From Clostridium sp. KNHs205 (GTDB lineage Bacteria; Bacillota; Clostridia; Lachnospirales; Lachnospiraceae): DNA of 64,000 nucleotides. Below the pieces are notes generated by a model that was not told where the DNA came from, did no database searches, and worked only from the letters and a program-made list of their open reading frames with translations. How positions within the stretch are numbered: the stretch's first letter is position 1; the number at the start of each line of letters is the position of its first letter. Location: assembly GCF_000702945.1 (NCBI RefSeq), contig NZ_JNLE01000003.1:3891501-3955500 (forward strand), in the 5' to 3' direction. Shown here in pieces: positions 19,159 to 28,235 of this stretch. The translations under genes were made by a program, and so were the position numbers.

Positions 19159-19182
19159 AAATGCTTGCGCTGGCAGGCATTT
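19159..19182. repeat. Imperfect inverted repeat upstream of the acetyltransferase
   Basis: AAATGC/GCATTT arms with a further TGC/GCA pairing inside a 24-bp segment. It lies in the gap between the acetyltransferase start and the ABC operon terminator. It could be an operator or a weak terminator; nothing decides between them. Confidence 0.35.
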
Positions 19183-19268
19183 CACTTTTAAAGCAATGAT
19201 TATTCAGGTACTATCTAGTCCAATAAAAGATATTATAACATTTTTTTTGCTAAAATGTCACCCTTATG

Positions 19269-19309
19269 AAAAAAAAGATACTGGGAGTTCATATACTCCT
19301 GTATCTTTT
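19269..19309 (-). terminator. Intrinsic terminator of the DUF4418/ABC operon
   Basis: Perfect arms AAAAGATAC (19273-19281) and GTATCTTTT (19301-19309) with an inner GGAGT/ACTCC stem, followed on the minus strand by a run of eight T. It sits about 70 bp after the ATPase stop and ends that operon. Confidence 0.88.
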
Positions 19310-19336
19310 CATACTTTCCTATTCATTTCTTTTCAT

Positions 19337-19387
19337 GCCATTTCTTCTCAAGCATTTCTTTCTTCTCAAGCCATTTCTTCTCAAGCA
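19337..19387. repeat. Direct repeats across the ATPase stop codon
   Basis: Two perfect 18-bp copies of GCCATTTCTTCTCAAGCA (19337-19354 and 19370-19387) with a diverged copy between them. The right copy covers the last codons and stop of the ATPase gene at 19381. Likely slipped-strand amplification in a 3' untranslated stretch. Confidence 0.8.
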
Positions 19388-20049
19388 ATCTTGTTTACAA
19401 CCTTAAGTATTCCTTTGTTCATTCTATATACACTATCGCTCAATGTTAAAAAGCTCTCATCGTGAGTACTGATCACTACTGTTGTACCATCATCATTTAT
19501 AGCTTTAAAAAGTTCCATTACTTTACTGGCATTTTCCCTGTCCAGATTACTGGTTGGCTCATCTGCTATAAGAATTTGAGGTTTTAGCATTAAGGCTCTT
19601 GCAATTGCAGCTCTCCTGATTTCTCCTCCCGATAGTCTGGCAGGATAAGAATTCATTGCTTCCAAGAGCCCTACAAGTTTCAGGACCTCTTCTGCCCTTT
19701 CCCTATAATTCCCCTTATTACCTGACAGATAAATCGGATAATAAAGATTATCTTCAACGGTAAAATTAGACAACAGGCTCTGTCCCTGCATAAGGAAACT
19801 AATACCTGCCGCTGTACTGGCTTTCTTTAAGTTCTCATTTACAATTTCCCCTGAATTATAATAAACCACCCCGCCGGAAGGTTTTAACAGTCCTGCAATT
19901 ATAGAAAGCAATGTACTCTTGCCGCTGCCGGAAGGACCAATTATAGTCAGAAATTCTCCTTCATAAATCTTTAGCGATACATTATTCACTGCTGCTTCTC
20001 CGGTAGCAGAATGCTTATAATGTTTTGTAATATTCTTTAATTCCAGCAT
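19381..20049 (-). CDS. ABC transporter ATP-binding subunit (MacB/LolD type)
   Basis: 222 residues with Walker A GPSGSGKST (about 38-46), signature LSGGEIRRAAIARAL near 140, Walker B LIADEPTSNLD and the H-loop STHDESF. Sequence type matches ATPases paired with FtsX-like permeases that work as mechanotransmission pumps on lipids, peptides or lipoproteins. Its ATG overlaps the permease stop by one base (TAATG), so the two are translationally coupled. The last gene before a strong terminator. Substrate unknown. Confidence 0.93.
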   Translation of the reverse strand: MLELKNITKHYKHSATGEAAVNNVSLKIYEGEFLTIIGPSGSGKSTLLSIIAGLLKPSGGVVYYNSGEIVNENLKKASTAAGISFLMQGQSLLSNFTVEDNLYYPIYLSGNKGNYRERAEEVLKLVGLLEAMNSYPARLSGGEIRRAAIARALMLKPQILIADEPTSNLDRENASKVMELFKAINDDGTTVVISTHDESFLTLSDSVYRMNKGILKVVNKIA

Positions 20050-21284
20050 TATTCATTCTCCCTTATCAGCGTATAGGTTTCTGTTCTGTATAGAGATATC
20101 GCACTGATAGCTGCTGCAATTACTCCGGTCAATACGGACAGCAGTATAGCTAACAGGGTTAATCCCAAAAGTCCGGCAATACCGGGACTCAGGTAAGGAA
20201 GCTTTAGCTTCAGAGAAATGTAATTATGAAATAAGCTTACCACCATCGTAGCAATTATACTTGCGGATACACTTCCAAGGATTCCAACTGCCGCAGCCTC
20301 TCCAATAATCAACTGGAGTATTTTACCTTTGCTTCCACCCAAACTCTGAATTATACCGTATTCTCTCTTTCTCTCATTAATAGACAGGGAAAAGATACTG
20401 ATCAATGCAAGAACTGTAAAGGATACTAACAGGATTCCAAATATAATAAAATAGGAGGTAAAGCGGCTTAGAGTCACTGCAATTCCTTCCACCAGCTTTC
20501 CGGAAGTCTGAACGCTGACACCATCCTCTTTATATATTTTTTTCAGTCCGGCAGCAACTTTATCAGCTTCGGCATCTTCGTTTATCTTTATTGTTATCAG
20601 CGAAATTACATTTTCTCTATTTCCAACTGCAAGATAATTTTTAACAATGGGTTCCTCCAGAAGTACCTGGGCAGTATTGAAGTTTAAGAATACACTGTTA
20701 TCATAACCCATTCCGGTTTCTTTTAATTTTCCGGCCACTTTAAAATCCCGACCGAGAAAAGTTGCAGAATCTCCTTTTTTGTAGGAAAGCTTACTGCCAA
20801 CAACAATTTCACCATCAGGCAGATTACCGTTTAACTGTTTGGATATCCAAGGCTGCACTAAAAAATCGGTATCCGGATTGTAAGCAATCATTTGTACCGC
20901 CTCGTCACAGCAGGGACTGTTATAGATGGTAGCAAGAAACAGCTGTGAACTCACCTTCTCTACCCCTTCCACCTGTGATGCCTTTTGCTCCAGGGACTTA
21001 TCGAAATAAATCGTACTAGGCTGGCCAAGAAACAGTGCATCTTTTACTGAACTTACATAATCCTCCGGCACCAGAAGGATATCAGCACCGGTACGGTTCA
21101 CGGTGCTGTTAAGTCCCTCTTTCATGCTATAGAGTATATTGGCAGATAAGAAGATGGTAAATATCATAATAAATAAGAAGGAAGACAACAAAATGGTTCT
21201 GCTCATTTTCCTTTTTAGGTTTTGCAGGAGGATATGGCTATAGCGGAGGTTACCGCGGATATTACCCTTTGATTTTCTCTTCAT
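20049..21284 (-). CDS. ABC transporter permease, FtsX/MacB type
   Basis: 411 residues from the ATG at 21282-21284 (AAAGGG about 8 nt upstream); an ATG six codons earlier has no ribosome site. One N-terminal membrane helix (about residues 30-52), a large extracytoplasmic MacB-like domain (about 55-260) and three C-terminal helices with the FtsX signature SINERKREYGIIQSLGGSKG. It pairs with the ATPase directly downstream. The large external domain suggests it acts on envelope substrates rather than importing nutrients. Confidence 0.92.
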   Translation of the reverse strand: MKRKSKGNIRGNLRYSHILLQNLKRKMSRTILLSSFLFIMIFTIFLSANILYSMKEGLNSTVNRTGADILLVPEDYVSSVKDALFLGQPSTIYFDKSLEQKASQVEGVEKVSSQLFLATIYNSPCCDEAVQMIAYNPDTDFLVQPWISKQLNGNLPDGEIVVGSKLSYKKGDSATFLGRDFKVAGKLKETGMGYDNSVFLNFNTAQVLLEEPIVKNYLAVGNRENVISLITIKINEDAEADKVAAGLKKIYKEDGVSVQTSGKLVEGIAVTLSRFTSYFIIFGILLVSFTVLALISIFSLSINERKREYGIIQSLGGSKGKILQLIIGEAAAVGILGSVSASIIATMVVSLFHNYISLKLKLPYLSPGIAGLLGLTLLAILLSVLTGVIAAAISAISLYRTETYTLIRENE

Positions 21285-21335
21285 ATTATATACCCTTTGC
21301 ATCTCATAATGGATTTAGATATTTCACTGTTCAGC

Positions 21336-21743
21336 TTATTGTTGTATCTGCCTAATTCTGCCAAACAAATATAAAACAGTACCAGTAATATAAAGGAGGC
21401 CTAAGGCCGATATTAAATAAAGTGCCGGGAATGTAAGGCTCTGACAAGCCATATCCTTGCTCTTACAACCACCGATCAGTACTGCCGGTATTAAGATACC
21501 TATTAGAAAAATTGCAGCTGATTGCAATAATAAGAATAGTCTGGTATTAAGGCCGGCAGCAAACAGATAGAGCCCCCCTGTAACAATTAACAGAATACCA
21601 ATTCCTATTTCTGCCTGTATAGTCCAATGGCAATTCATGACCATCTCTTCTGAAGAGCAGACTTTAAAGATAGAACGGGGACCTGTTATAAATAACAATC
21701 CTGATATTCCCAGTATGATAGCTGTAGCTATACGATTTTTCAT
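21336..21743 (-). CDS. DUF4418 membrane protein
   Basis: 135 residues with four hydrophobic helices and conserved-looking cysteines (KVCSSEEMVMNCHWT near 28-42, GGCKSKDMACQS near 90-102), the pattern of DUF4418 proteins that neighbour FtsX-type ABC exporters. The paired Cys/His segments facing outside could bind metal or form disulfides, but that is inference. It is the first gene of the exporter operon, 51 bp before the permease. Confidence 0.75.
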   Translation of the reverse strand: MKNRIATAIILGISGLLFITGPRSIFKVCSSEEMVMNCHWTIQAEIGIGILLIVTGGLYLFAAGLNTRLFLLLQSAAIFLIGILIPAVLIGGCKSKDMACQSLTFPALYLISALGLLYITGTVLYLFGRIRQIQQ

Positions 21744-21760
21744 AATTTATACCCATTGCA

Positions 21761-21782
21761 TATCGCAGGCCGACCTGCGATA
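21761..21782. promoter_or_regulatory. Perfect 9-bp hairpin or operator upstream of the DUF4418 gene
   Basis: TATCGCAGG and CCTGCGATA arms with a 4-nt loop, 18 bp upstream of the DUF4418 start codon. On the transcript it would place a stable hairpin just 5' of the weak ribosome binding site; as DNA it is a perfect dyad. A second inverted pair, GAGTGAAAGAA (21800-21810) and TTCTTTCACTC (21842-21852), lies just upstream. Confidence 0.65.
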
Positions 21783-21946
21783 CTGCCACAAATAATAAGG
21801 AGTGAAAGAATCCTGGCGTGACATCCTTTCAATTTATTATTTTCTTTCACTCTTTCACTCTTTCTCCCCAGACATAGACATTCACCAACGCCATAGTTTT
21901 AATTTTCTTTTCGCTTCTCTGGCTGTTAAATATCCTATTTACAGTT

Positions 21947-23134
21947 TTACTTTAGCTGAGAGGCAGGATCAATAGGTGCTTCTATCGTACCAGTAATTTC
22001 ATCTTCAACACCTTCCAGTCTGATAAAGCTGTTTTTAGCTAAGGTATCTGCATCAGTATCCTTACGAATCAAACCCAGCTCTTTCATATCCAGAATATTT
22101 CTGGTAAGGGCTGTTTCCACACCGCTAACAGATGGCAGATACTTGTAATCAGCAAGGGTTCTCTGATCAACTGCAAGATCTCCTACCAGCCACTCATTAT
22201 CCAGCTGAATTTCAGCAGCAAGATCTTTGTTCTGGTCAATCCAGACAGAGGCTTTCTGAATGGCTGTAACTACTTTGGCAAGTTTCTTTGGAAGTTTTTC
22301 TATTATTTCATTTCTAACCCATAAAGAACAGCAATATTCATCCTTTAAGAGTTCTGAGGTAGCAGAGTTAAAGATTGATACTCCGTCACCATCACTTACT
22401 AGAATAGAAGCCTGAGGATCACCGATTGCAATTGCATCTACTTTACCCTCCTTAAGTGCTACCGGAAGGTCTGCCTTGGGAAACACTACAAACTCCACTT
22501 CCATATTACTGCCGGTAGAACCTATTCCAACACTTGCCAGGGCTCGCTGGGCAACAATGTGAGGTGAGGTAGCAAGGTTTTCAACACCGATTCTCTTTCC
22601 CTTTAACCCTTCCAGGCTTGTAATACCGGAATTATTTCCTGCAAGAAGCTGGATACAGCCTGTATGCACACCAAGTACTGTTTTGGCTTCCAAGCCATTG
22701 TCAAGAGGCGCTAACATGGCTGCTACCAGACCAAAGGAAACATCTGCCTGTTTGGTAGAAAGCATTTCTACACCGCTGGTACTGGAGGTCACATAGGTGT
22801 AGTCAACTCCTTCTTTTAAACCTTCCGCTTCAAAGAACTGAAGCTGTTTGGCAATGTGGATGGGAATACCGCAAAGTCCTGCACCGTAAAGAATTTTTAT
22901 AACTCCATCTTCTAATTCTTCGCCAGCTGCTGTACTAACGGCTTCTGTTGTGGGTGTTTCTGCAGCACTTTCAGCGGCTTCTGTTGGAGTAGGTGTTTCT
23001 GTAGCTGTTACTGTAGTGGTTACTGCTGTCCCCTCTGTCTCTTTATTCTTCGTTCCTCCGGAGCATCCGGTAAGCACCAATACAGTGACCAATAAAAGAC
23101 TTACAAGTATCCTTGCCTTTTCTTTCTTTTTCAT
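21947..23134 (-). CDS. ABC transporter substrate-binding lipoprotein (sulfonate/nitrate/taurine class)
   Basis: 395 residues. The signal peptide has lipobox LTGC (Cys near 24), then a Thr/Glu/Pro/Ala-rich linker to about 75, then an SsuA/NMT1-type periplasmic-binding fold with VDAIAIGDPQASILV and the IEKLPKKLAKVVTAIQKASVWID segment typical of this class. The class includes binders of sulfonates, taurine, nitrate, riboflavin and pyrimidine precursors. Its place after cysK and nitrogenase-like genes favours a sulfur compound. Last gene of the locus, 128 bp after the ATPase. Confidence 0.88.
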   Translation of the reverse strand: MKKKEKARILVSLLLVTVLVLTGCSGGTKNKETEGTAVTTTVTATETPTPTEAAESAAETPTTEAVSTAAGEELEDGVIKILYGAGLCGIPIHIAKQLQFFEAEGLKEGVDYTYVTSSTSGVEMLSTKQADVSFGLVAAMLAPLDNGLEAKTVLGVHTGCIQLLAGNNSGITSLEGLKGKRIGVENLATSPHIVAQRALASVGIGSTGSNMEVEFVVFPKADLPVALKEGKVDAIAIGDPQASILVSDGDGVSIFNSATSELLKDEYCCSLWVRNEIIEKLPKKLAKVVTAIQKASVWIDQNKDLAAEIQLDNEWLVGDLAVDQRTLADYKYLPSVSGVETALTRNILDMKELGLIRKDTDADTLAKNSFIRLEGVEDEITGTIEAPIDPASQLK

Positions 23135-23262
23135 AAAATTCCTCCGTCATACAAATAATTTTCCATAGATGATAATTTTCTTCACATTTCCATATTCAAT
23201 GCTAAATTTTTTTCTGATGAATCTCCTTGCCGGCAGTTCTTTTATATCCTTTATGTACTTAC

Positions 23263-24081
23263 CTATAAATAGAACTCCGGTGTTTGTACTTTTCCGGTAA
23301 AATCAAGTATTTGCAGAATCCTGGAACGAAAATTCAAGAAATCCACGCTGTTTCTCTGTCTTCCATAGGTTTCATTCCTGCCAATCTCCACATTGATTAT
23401 CTCCTCTACTTTTGCCGGTCTGGGCGTCATTACAAAGACGCGGTCGCTTAAATAAATAGCTTCATCTACATCATGGGTTACCATCAGCATGGTAGTGCCG
23501 CGCTCTTTCCAGATACGAAGGATTTCATCCTGCATATTCATTCTGGTAAAGGCATCCAGAGCTCCTAAGGGTTCATCCAGCAGCAATACCTTGGGATGAT
23601 TCACCAATGCCCTTGCAAGGCTGGCACGCTGTGCCATACCTCCCGACAACTGATGGGGATAGGACTTCTCAAATCCCTTAAGTCCCACCAGGCGGATAAA
23701 TTCTGACACCTCCTCTTTCTGTTCCTTATAAACACCTCTTATTTTCAAACCATATGCCACATTATCATAGATAGTAAGCCAGGGAAATAATGTTGGATCC
23801 TGAAATACCAGCCCTCTTTCATAACCTGGTCCGTTAATGGGATTTCCGTCCAGATAGATTTCTCCTTCCGTCGGCGGATTAAGCCCGGCCACCAGTCTGA
23901 GAAAAGTTGATTTTCCGCAGCCGGATGGCCCGATAAGACACACGAATTCTCCTGGTTTTATTTCCGTATCAAGATTTTTAAGTGCAACGGTTTTGTTTCC
24001 GTCAGTGTTTATAAACTCTTTGGATACATTAACTGCCTTAATGTTTCCGGTTTGTTTTTCAGTGCTGCTTTCTGTTACCAT
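23263..24081 (-). CDS. ABC transporter ATP-binding subunit (SsuB/TauB/NrtD type)
   Basis: 272 residues with Walker A GPSGCGKST (about 53-61), Q-loop LVFQDPTLFPWLT, signature LSGGMAQRASLARAL, Walker B LLLDEPLGALDAFTR and H-loop VTHDVDEA. The PTLFPWLT Q-loop is characteristic of the sulfonate/taurine/nitrate import family. Its ATG lies 7 nt inside the end of the permease gene, so the two are coupled. Confidence 0.93.
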   Translation of the reverse strand: MVTESSTEKQTGNIKAVNVSKEFINTDGNKTVALKNLDTEIKPGEFVCLIGPSGCGKSTFLRLVAGLNPPTEGEIYLDGNPINGPGYERGLVFQDPTLFPWLTIYDNVAYGLKIRGVYKEQKEEVSEFIRLVGLKGFEKSYPHQLSGGMAQRASLARALVNHPKVLLLDEPLGALDAFTRMNMQDEILRIWKERGTTMLMVTHDVDEAIYLSDRVFVMTPRPAKVEEIINVEIGRNETYGRQRNSVDFLNFRSRILQILDFTGKVQTPEFYL

Positions 24082-25103
24082 TTAATTACTCCCTTCTGCC
24101 ATTTCAATAATTTATCCCTTACCTTAAACTGAAGAGTGATAAACAGATAGCAAAAACCTGCTATTAGAATTAGACCGGCATACACATTTGGATAAGCAAT
24201 CATTTCCTTCTGCCAGTTGATATACCAGCCAAGACCTGATTTGACTCCCATCATTTCAGCTGCCATTAACGCAACAAAGGAACTGCAGGTTGCATTAAAG
24301 AAACCTAAAAAGATAGAGGGCAGGGCATCCGGGATAGCAATGTGAATTAAATTCTGAAAATTACTGGCTCCTAAGGTTGATGACACTTCAAAATAGGATT
24401 TTTTAGTAGCCTGTATACCGGAACTAGTTAAAATGGTTATCTGAAACCATACACCGAAAGCAATAAGAAATACAGCTGCCCACCTTGGGCCAGGGAATAC
24501 AATAAGTGCAAGGGGAATCCAGGTGGAGGAAGGAATCGGTCCCAGGATACGGATGATAGGGTAAATCCAATAATTCCACCCCTTGCTCCAACCTACCAAT
24601 ATTCCTGTTACCACACCTAATACGGTTCCCACCAGCAAACCTTCTACCAATAAGGAGAAGGAACTTGTAATACAGGTTAATAAAAATTCCCTGTCCTCTA
24701 TATACACATTAAAAACTCTGCTTAAGCTTGGAAAGTATAATTGAGGCAGCAAATGTGTCTTAACCGTTACCAGGTTTAAGATCGTTACAAAAACCCCTAC
24801 CCCACCGATAAACCATCCCTGAGAAGAATATTTTTCACGGAGTCTGGCAAAAAACAAAGAGAGCAGCAAAACGGCTAATGATATGGCCAGGGCTACAAAA
24901 AGTACGCTTCTTAGATTTGTTAAATCACTGTATTTTGCTTCTCTATGATTTGGTACAACTACTTCTGTAATCAGTGCAATCAGCAGGCCAACGCTTGGTA
25001 TCACTGTTCGATAATCAAAATGTATTTTATTCTCGGCATAAATCTTTTCTGATAGTTTTAAGTCCGGAGTTATTACATTTGCTTCCTGTAACTCGTCTGA
25101 CAT
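24075..25103 (-). CDS. ABC transporter permease (SsuC/TauC type)
   Basis: 342 residues from the ATG at 25101-25103 with GGAGG 5 nt upstream; the longer open frame upstream has no start support. About seven hydrophobic segments and the BPD_transp_1 coupling motif near 240-280 (SSTLGASNFQNLIHIAIPDALPS, an EAA-type loop). The N-terminal ~110 residues with two to three additional helices make it longer than SsuC (about 260). Works with the ATPase and lipoprotein downstream. Confidence 0.9.
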   Translation of the reverse strand: MSDELQEANVITPDLKLSEKIYAENKIHFDYRTVIPSVGLLIALITEVVVPNHREAKYSDLTNLRSVLFVALAISLAVLLLSLFFARLREKYSSQGWFIGGVGVFVTILNLVTVKTHLLPQLYFPSLSRVFNVYIEDREFLLTCITSSFSLLVEGLLVGTVLGVVTGILVGWSKGWNYWIYPIIRILGPIPSSTWIPLALIVFPGPRWAAVFLIAFGVWFQITILTSSGIQATKKSYFEVSSTLGASNFQNLIHIAIPDALPSIFLGFFNATCSSFVALMAAEMMGVKSGLGWYINWQKEMIAYPNVYAGLILIAGFCYLFITLQFKVRDKLLKWQKGVIKW

Positions 25104-25179
25104 AATTTCCTCCAATAATATGATTCTGCATATCTTTAAGTATAAATGTATCTGTTTATAGGTGAAGACCCCTCCTCCT

Positions 25180-25533
25180 TCACCTATAAAACTGATGTTT
25201 TTTATAAAAGGTAATAATTTTTTTAAGTGCCTGATTGATTGCACCCTGATTCTGCAGAGGTACGATTCCGTAATGTATCAGCAGCTTTTCCGATTGAACT
25301 CCGATTTGCTTGACCAGTACCAGCTGACAATCCTTTAAGGCATCTATCTTCTCTCTGATAACTACCTCCTGATGAACACCGCAGGATTCCTGATGACCGG
25401 TAATCCGGTCTTCAATAAAATTGATACTATCGTCCTCCTGATTGATCTCAAGAATCTGAAAACGGCTGCATCCGCCAAAATGTTCCGTTATATTGCTTCC
25501 ATCCTTCGTTCCGATTGCAATTCGATATTTCAT
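25180..25533 (-). CDS. NifX/NafY/NifB C-terminal-type iron-molybdenum cofactor-binding domain protein
   Basis: 117 residues from the ATG at 25531-25533; a GTG three codons upstream is an alternative and neither has a clear Shine-Dalgarno, consistent with translational coupling to cysK 18 bp upstream. The fold marker is ITEHFGGCSRFQILEI near residue 15-30, the H-F-G-x-C-x-x-F motif of the dinitrogenase iron-molybdenum cofactor family. Members bind or carry NifB-co/FeMo-co-type clusters. Placement beside a nitrogenase-like pair supports handling of a metallocluster for that enzyme. Confidence 0.82.
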   Translation of the reverse strand: MKYRIAIGTKDGSNITEHFGGCSRFQILEINQEDDSINFIEDRITGHQESCGVHQEVVIREKIDALKDCQLVLVKQIGVQSEKLLIHYGIVPLQNQGAINQALKKIITFYKKHQFYR

Positions 25534-25551
25534 AAAGTTCACTTCAACTTT

Positions 25552-26526
25552 CTATTCTTGTTTATACCAAATGCGGCTTTTCTCCTCAGGTACTGTATTA
25601 AACAATTCTGTGGAAAGATATCTTTCACCGGTATCCGGCAAAATAGCAAGAACTGTCTTCCCGGCATTTTCAGGCCTTTTTGCAACGAAAGCTGCAGCAA
25701 AGGCGGCAGCTCCGGAGGATATACCCACCAAAAGCCCCTCTTCTCTTGCAAGTGCCCTTGCTGTATCGATAGCTTCCTCGTTCCTTACCCGGTAGATCTC
25801 ATCAATTATTTTTGTATCCAGAACAGAGGGTACGAAACCTGCACCGATACCCTGTATTTTATGAGGATTTGGATTACCGCCGGAGAGGACCGGTGATGCA
25901 TCCGGCTCTACTGCTATGATCTTTATCTCCGGATTTTTTTCTTTCAGGTAAGCTCCTGTTCCGGTTACGGTTCCACCGGTACCTACACCCGCTACCAGAA
26001 TATCGATTTTACCGCCGGTTGCCTCCCATATTTCCGGTCCTGTTGTAAGCTTATGTATTTTAGGATTCGAAGGATTATCAAACTGCTGTAATATGATACT
26101 GCCCGGTGTCTGTATATGAAGTTCTTCTGCTTTTCTAATGGCGCCTTTCATACCAAGACTTCCGGGTGTCAGTACCAGATTGGCACCCAGTGCTGTCAAA
26201 AGTGTTCTGCGCTCAATACTCATAGTATCAGGCATGGTAATTATGAGTTTATAGCCCTTGGCTGCTGCAACAAAAGCCAGGCCTACACCGGTATTACCGC
26301 TGGAGGGTTCAATCAGCACGGAATCTTTATGAAGCAGACCTTTTTCCTCTGCATCGGTAATCATGGAATAAGCAATACGGTCCTTTACGCTGCCTAAGGG
26401 ATTGAAATATTCCAGTTTCAACAGCAGATTGGCATCTGCTATTTTCGCCAGTTTTGAAAAAGCCAGCGGCTTTAATATTGGTGTATCTCCTATCAGATCT
26501 GTCAGATTTTCTACAATTCTGCTCAT
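25552..26526 (-). CDS. cysK: Cysteine synthase (O-acetylserine sulfhydrylase)
   Basis: 324 residues of fold-type II PLP enzyme: PLP lysine in [11 protein letters not shown] (near 45), substrate loop [13 protein letters not shown] (near 70), phosphate-binding GTGGTVTG (near 178) and the C-terminal [11 protein letters not shown]. It makes cysteine from O-acetylserine and sulfide. Lying between the nitrogenase-like pair and the NifX-like gene, it suggests the locus releases sulfide or a thiol to be captured as cysteine. CysK versus CysM preference cannot be decided here. GGGGGAAG precedes the ATG. Confidence 0.95.
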   Translation of the reverse strand: MSRIVENLTDLIGDTPILKPLAFSKLAKIADANLLLKLEYFNPLGSVKDRIAYSMITDAEEKGLLHKDSVLIEPSSGNTGVGLAFVAAAKGYKLIITMPDTMSIERRTLLTALGANLVLTPGSLGMKGAIRKAEELHIQTPGSIILQQFDNPSNPKIHKLTTGPEIWEATGGKIDILVAGVGTGGTVTGTGAYLKEKNPEIKIIAVEPDASPVLSGGNPNPHKIQGIGAGFVPSVLDTKIIDEIYRVRNEEAIDTARALAREEGLLVGISSGAAAFAAAFVAKRPENAGKTVLAILPDTGERYLSTELFNTVPEEKSRIWYKQE

Positions 26527-26541
26527 TCTACTTCCCCCTGT

Positions 26542-28080
26542 TTAATAATTTACCGCTTCCTTTATATTTTCCGTGGGATCCTTCGCATACCAGCTTTCTG
26601 CCAGGGGCAAGGACACATTGGCAGAGACATTCTTAACAAAATTGGTGTTTTTAAGAATCTTAGCCGCTTTTCTGGCTAATTCGAAAGCACCTGAATACCC
26701 CATGTAATTAAGAGTCTGGCCAAAGAGGGGGAAGTTAGGGATACCAAGCTTACTCACCCAGCCATTTGCATTTAGATGCCCAACGTATAAATCTGGTTTT
26801 AATTTCTTTAATAAATTCAGCTCTTCTGCAGGCTGACCTGCTCCCACCTCTACTAACAGCTCCGGATCTTCCATATCCTCAAGGATGTCTTCTACAAAAC
26901 GGTCCACATTATGAGCTTTCACACCTACCAGCTCCATACCCAGAGAACGAAAGAATTCAGCTGTTGTAAGTATACGGGTCTCACCGCCTCCGACAAAGAT
27001 CTTCTTGCCTGCAAGAGAAACCTTTAACGGTTCCAGGGCTTTCTTTAATTCTGCATTTTCAAAAGCAATCAATTTCTCTGCTTCTTCTTCCAAATGAAAA
27101 TATTCAGCAATCTTTCTCAGCCACTTATTGGTATTACGTATGCCAATTGGCAAGGTATCAATTAAATAATCTGTTCCAAAACGTTCCTTTAGATGACCTA
27201 AAAGATAATCATCATGGGTTGCGCAGATACTTACATTCAAGGCAGCCTCACCAATATGTGCAAGATCATCTATGGATGCGTGAAGAGGCAGAACCTTGGG
27301 TATCAGCCCGATTGCACTTAATAATCTTGACAATTCAACCTCATCCCCATTGGAATTGGAGCCAACATTAAAGATATTGACGGTTCGGCTGATACGGTAT
27401 TTGTCCTTAATATCTCTTATTTCATCTGCTCCTGGGATTGCACTGTTTTCTTTGGCAGGAGGATCTATCAGATGTTTTAGGACTCCGTGATAAGCGGAAT
27501 CATAACCGGAAGCTACATATTTACTCTTAAAGCCCTCACAATGAACTGGAACAATTTTAGCTGCTACACGGTCCTTTAGTTCTGTTACGAGAGAATCGAT
27601 ATTGTCGCCGATAATTCCAGGTACACATCCGTTGGCTATAACAATCGCATCGGGATGATATTCACTTTCTGCATAAAGCACTGCTTTTCTTAATTTATCG
27701 ATACCGCCCTGGACAACATCCAACTCATCCATATTGGTATGGAGCCATATAAAATCTTCATTTGGTTTACCCTTAGAAGCTCTCATGGTTTTCCTAAGTC
27801 CGCCGCTGCCAACAAAACCGGAGCAGCATCCCAGAGGAGAATGAACTATCATAACTACATTGGTGAAGCTGCTGACAATTCCAACGGCAAGGGTTAATTG
27901 ACATCCTCCGCTCTGAGAGAATTTTCTGTTCTGCAGCTGTGCACAGCCAGATTTTATACCTCCGGATAATTGTCCGCAGGAACCACAGAAAGCATGACAG
28001 GCACCAATTCGTTCTTCTCTGGTCGGTGGAGCATCGGCTCCTAGATAATTATAGGTTAAACTGTCCGCATAATTTCCCAT
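26542..28080 (-). CDS. Nitrogenase component 1-like protein, alpha (NifD-like) subunit
   Basis: 512 residues from the ATG at 28078-28080 (AAAGGAAG 7 nt upstream); an ATG nine codons earlier lacks a ribosome site. Three cysteines align by eye with the P-cluster ligands of NifD: C60 (QSGGC), C85 (HSPLGCC) and C152 (NGCVPGIIGDN). C286 (SICATHDDYL) falls at the place of the FeMo-co cysteine of NifD, but the matching C-terminal segment (NFPLFGQTLNYMGYSGAF) has no histidine at the second FeMo-co ligand position. An extra set, C28-x3-C32-x2-C35-x10-C46, precedes these. This marks a nitrogenase-like reductase and not an N2-fixing MoFe protein. Substrate unknown. Confidence 0.85.
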   Translation of the reverse strand: MGNYADSLTYNYLGADAPPTREERIGACHAFCGSCGQLSGGIKSGCAQLQNRKFSQSGGCQLTLAVGIVSSFTNVVMIVHSPLGCCSGFVGSGGLRKTMRASKGKPNEDFIWLHTNMDELDVVQGGIDKLRKAVLYAESEYHPDAIVIANGCVPGIIGDNIDSLVTELKDRVAAKIVPVHCEGFKSKYVASGYDSAYHGVLKHLIDPPAKENSAIPGADEIRDIKDKYRISRTVNIFNVGSNSNGDEVELSRLLSAIGLIPKVLPLHASIDDLAHIGEAALNVSICATHDDYLLGHLKERFGTDYLIDTLPIGIRNTNKWLRKIAEYFHLEEEAEKLIAFENAELKKALEPLKVSLAGKKIFVGGGETRILTTAEFFRSLGMELVGVKAHNVDRFVEDILEDMEDPELLVEVGAGQPAEELNLLKKLKPDLYVGHLNANGWVSKLGIPNFPLFGQTLNYMGYSGAFELARKAAKILKNTNFVKNVSANVSLPLAESWYAKDPTENIKEAVNY

Positions 28081-28235
28081 CGATATTCTTCCTTTCTCAT
28101 AATCCATTTATATAATTTAAAGATAACTTATTTATCAGTTTCATATTAAGGTATAAATAAACCTGCTCAAAATAGTCGGACAATGCCGCTCTCATATAGA
28201 TACTTGATATATTTGCCGACTGTAACAGATGTTGA

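Noticed and set aside
19381..25103. Treating both ABC systems as one operon
   Set aside because: A 200-bp gap with inverted repeats separates the substrate-binding gene from DUF4418, and the two transporters are of different classes (import versus FtsX-type export).
25372..25896. Long plus-strand frame opposite cysK and the NifX-like gene
   Set aside because: Antisense shadow of two well-supported minus-strand genes, no family signature.
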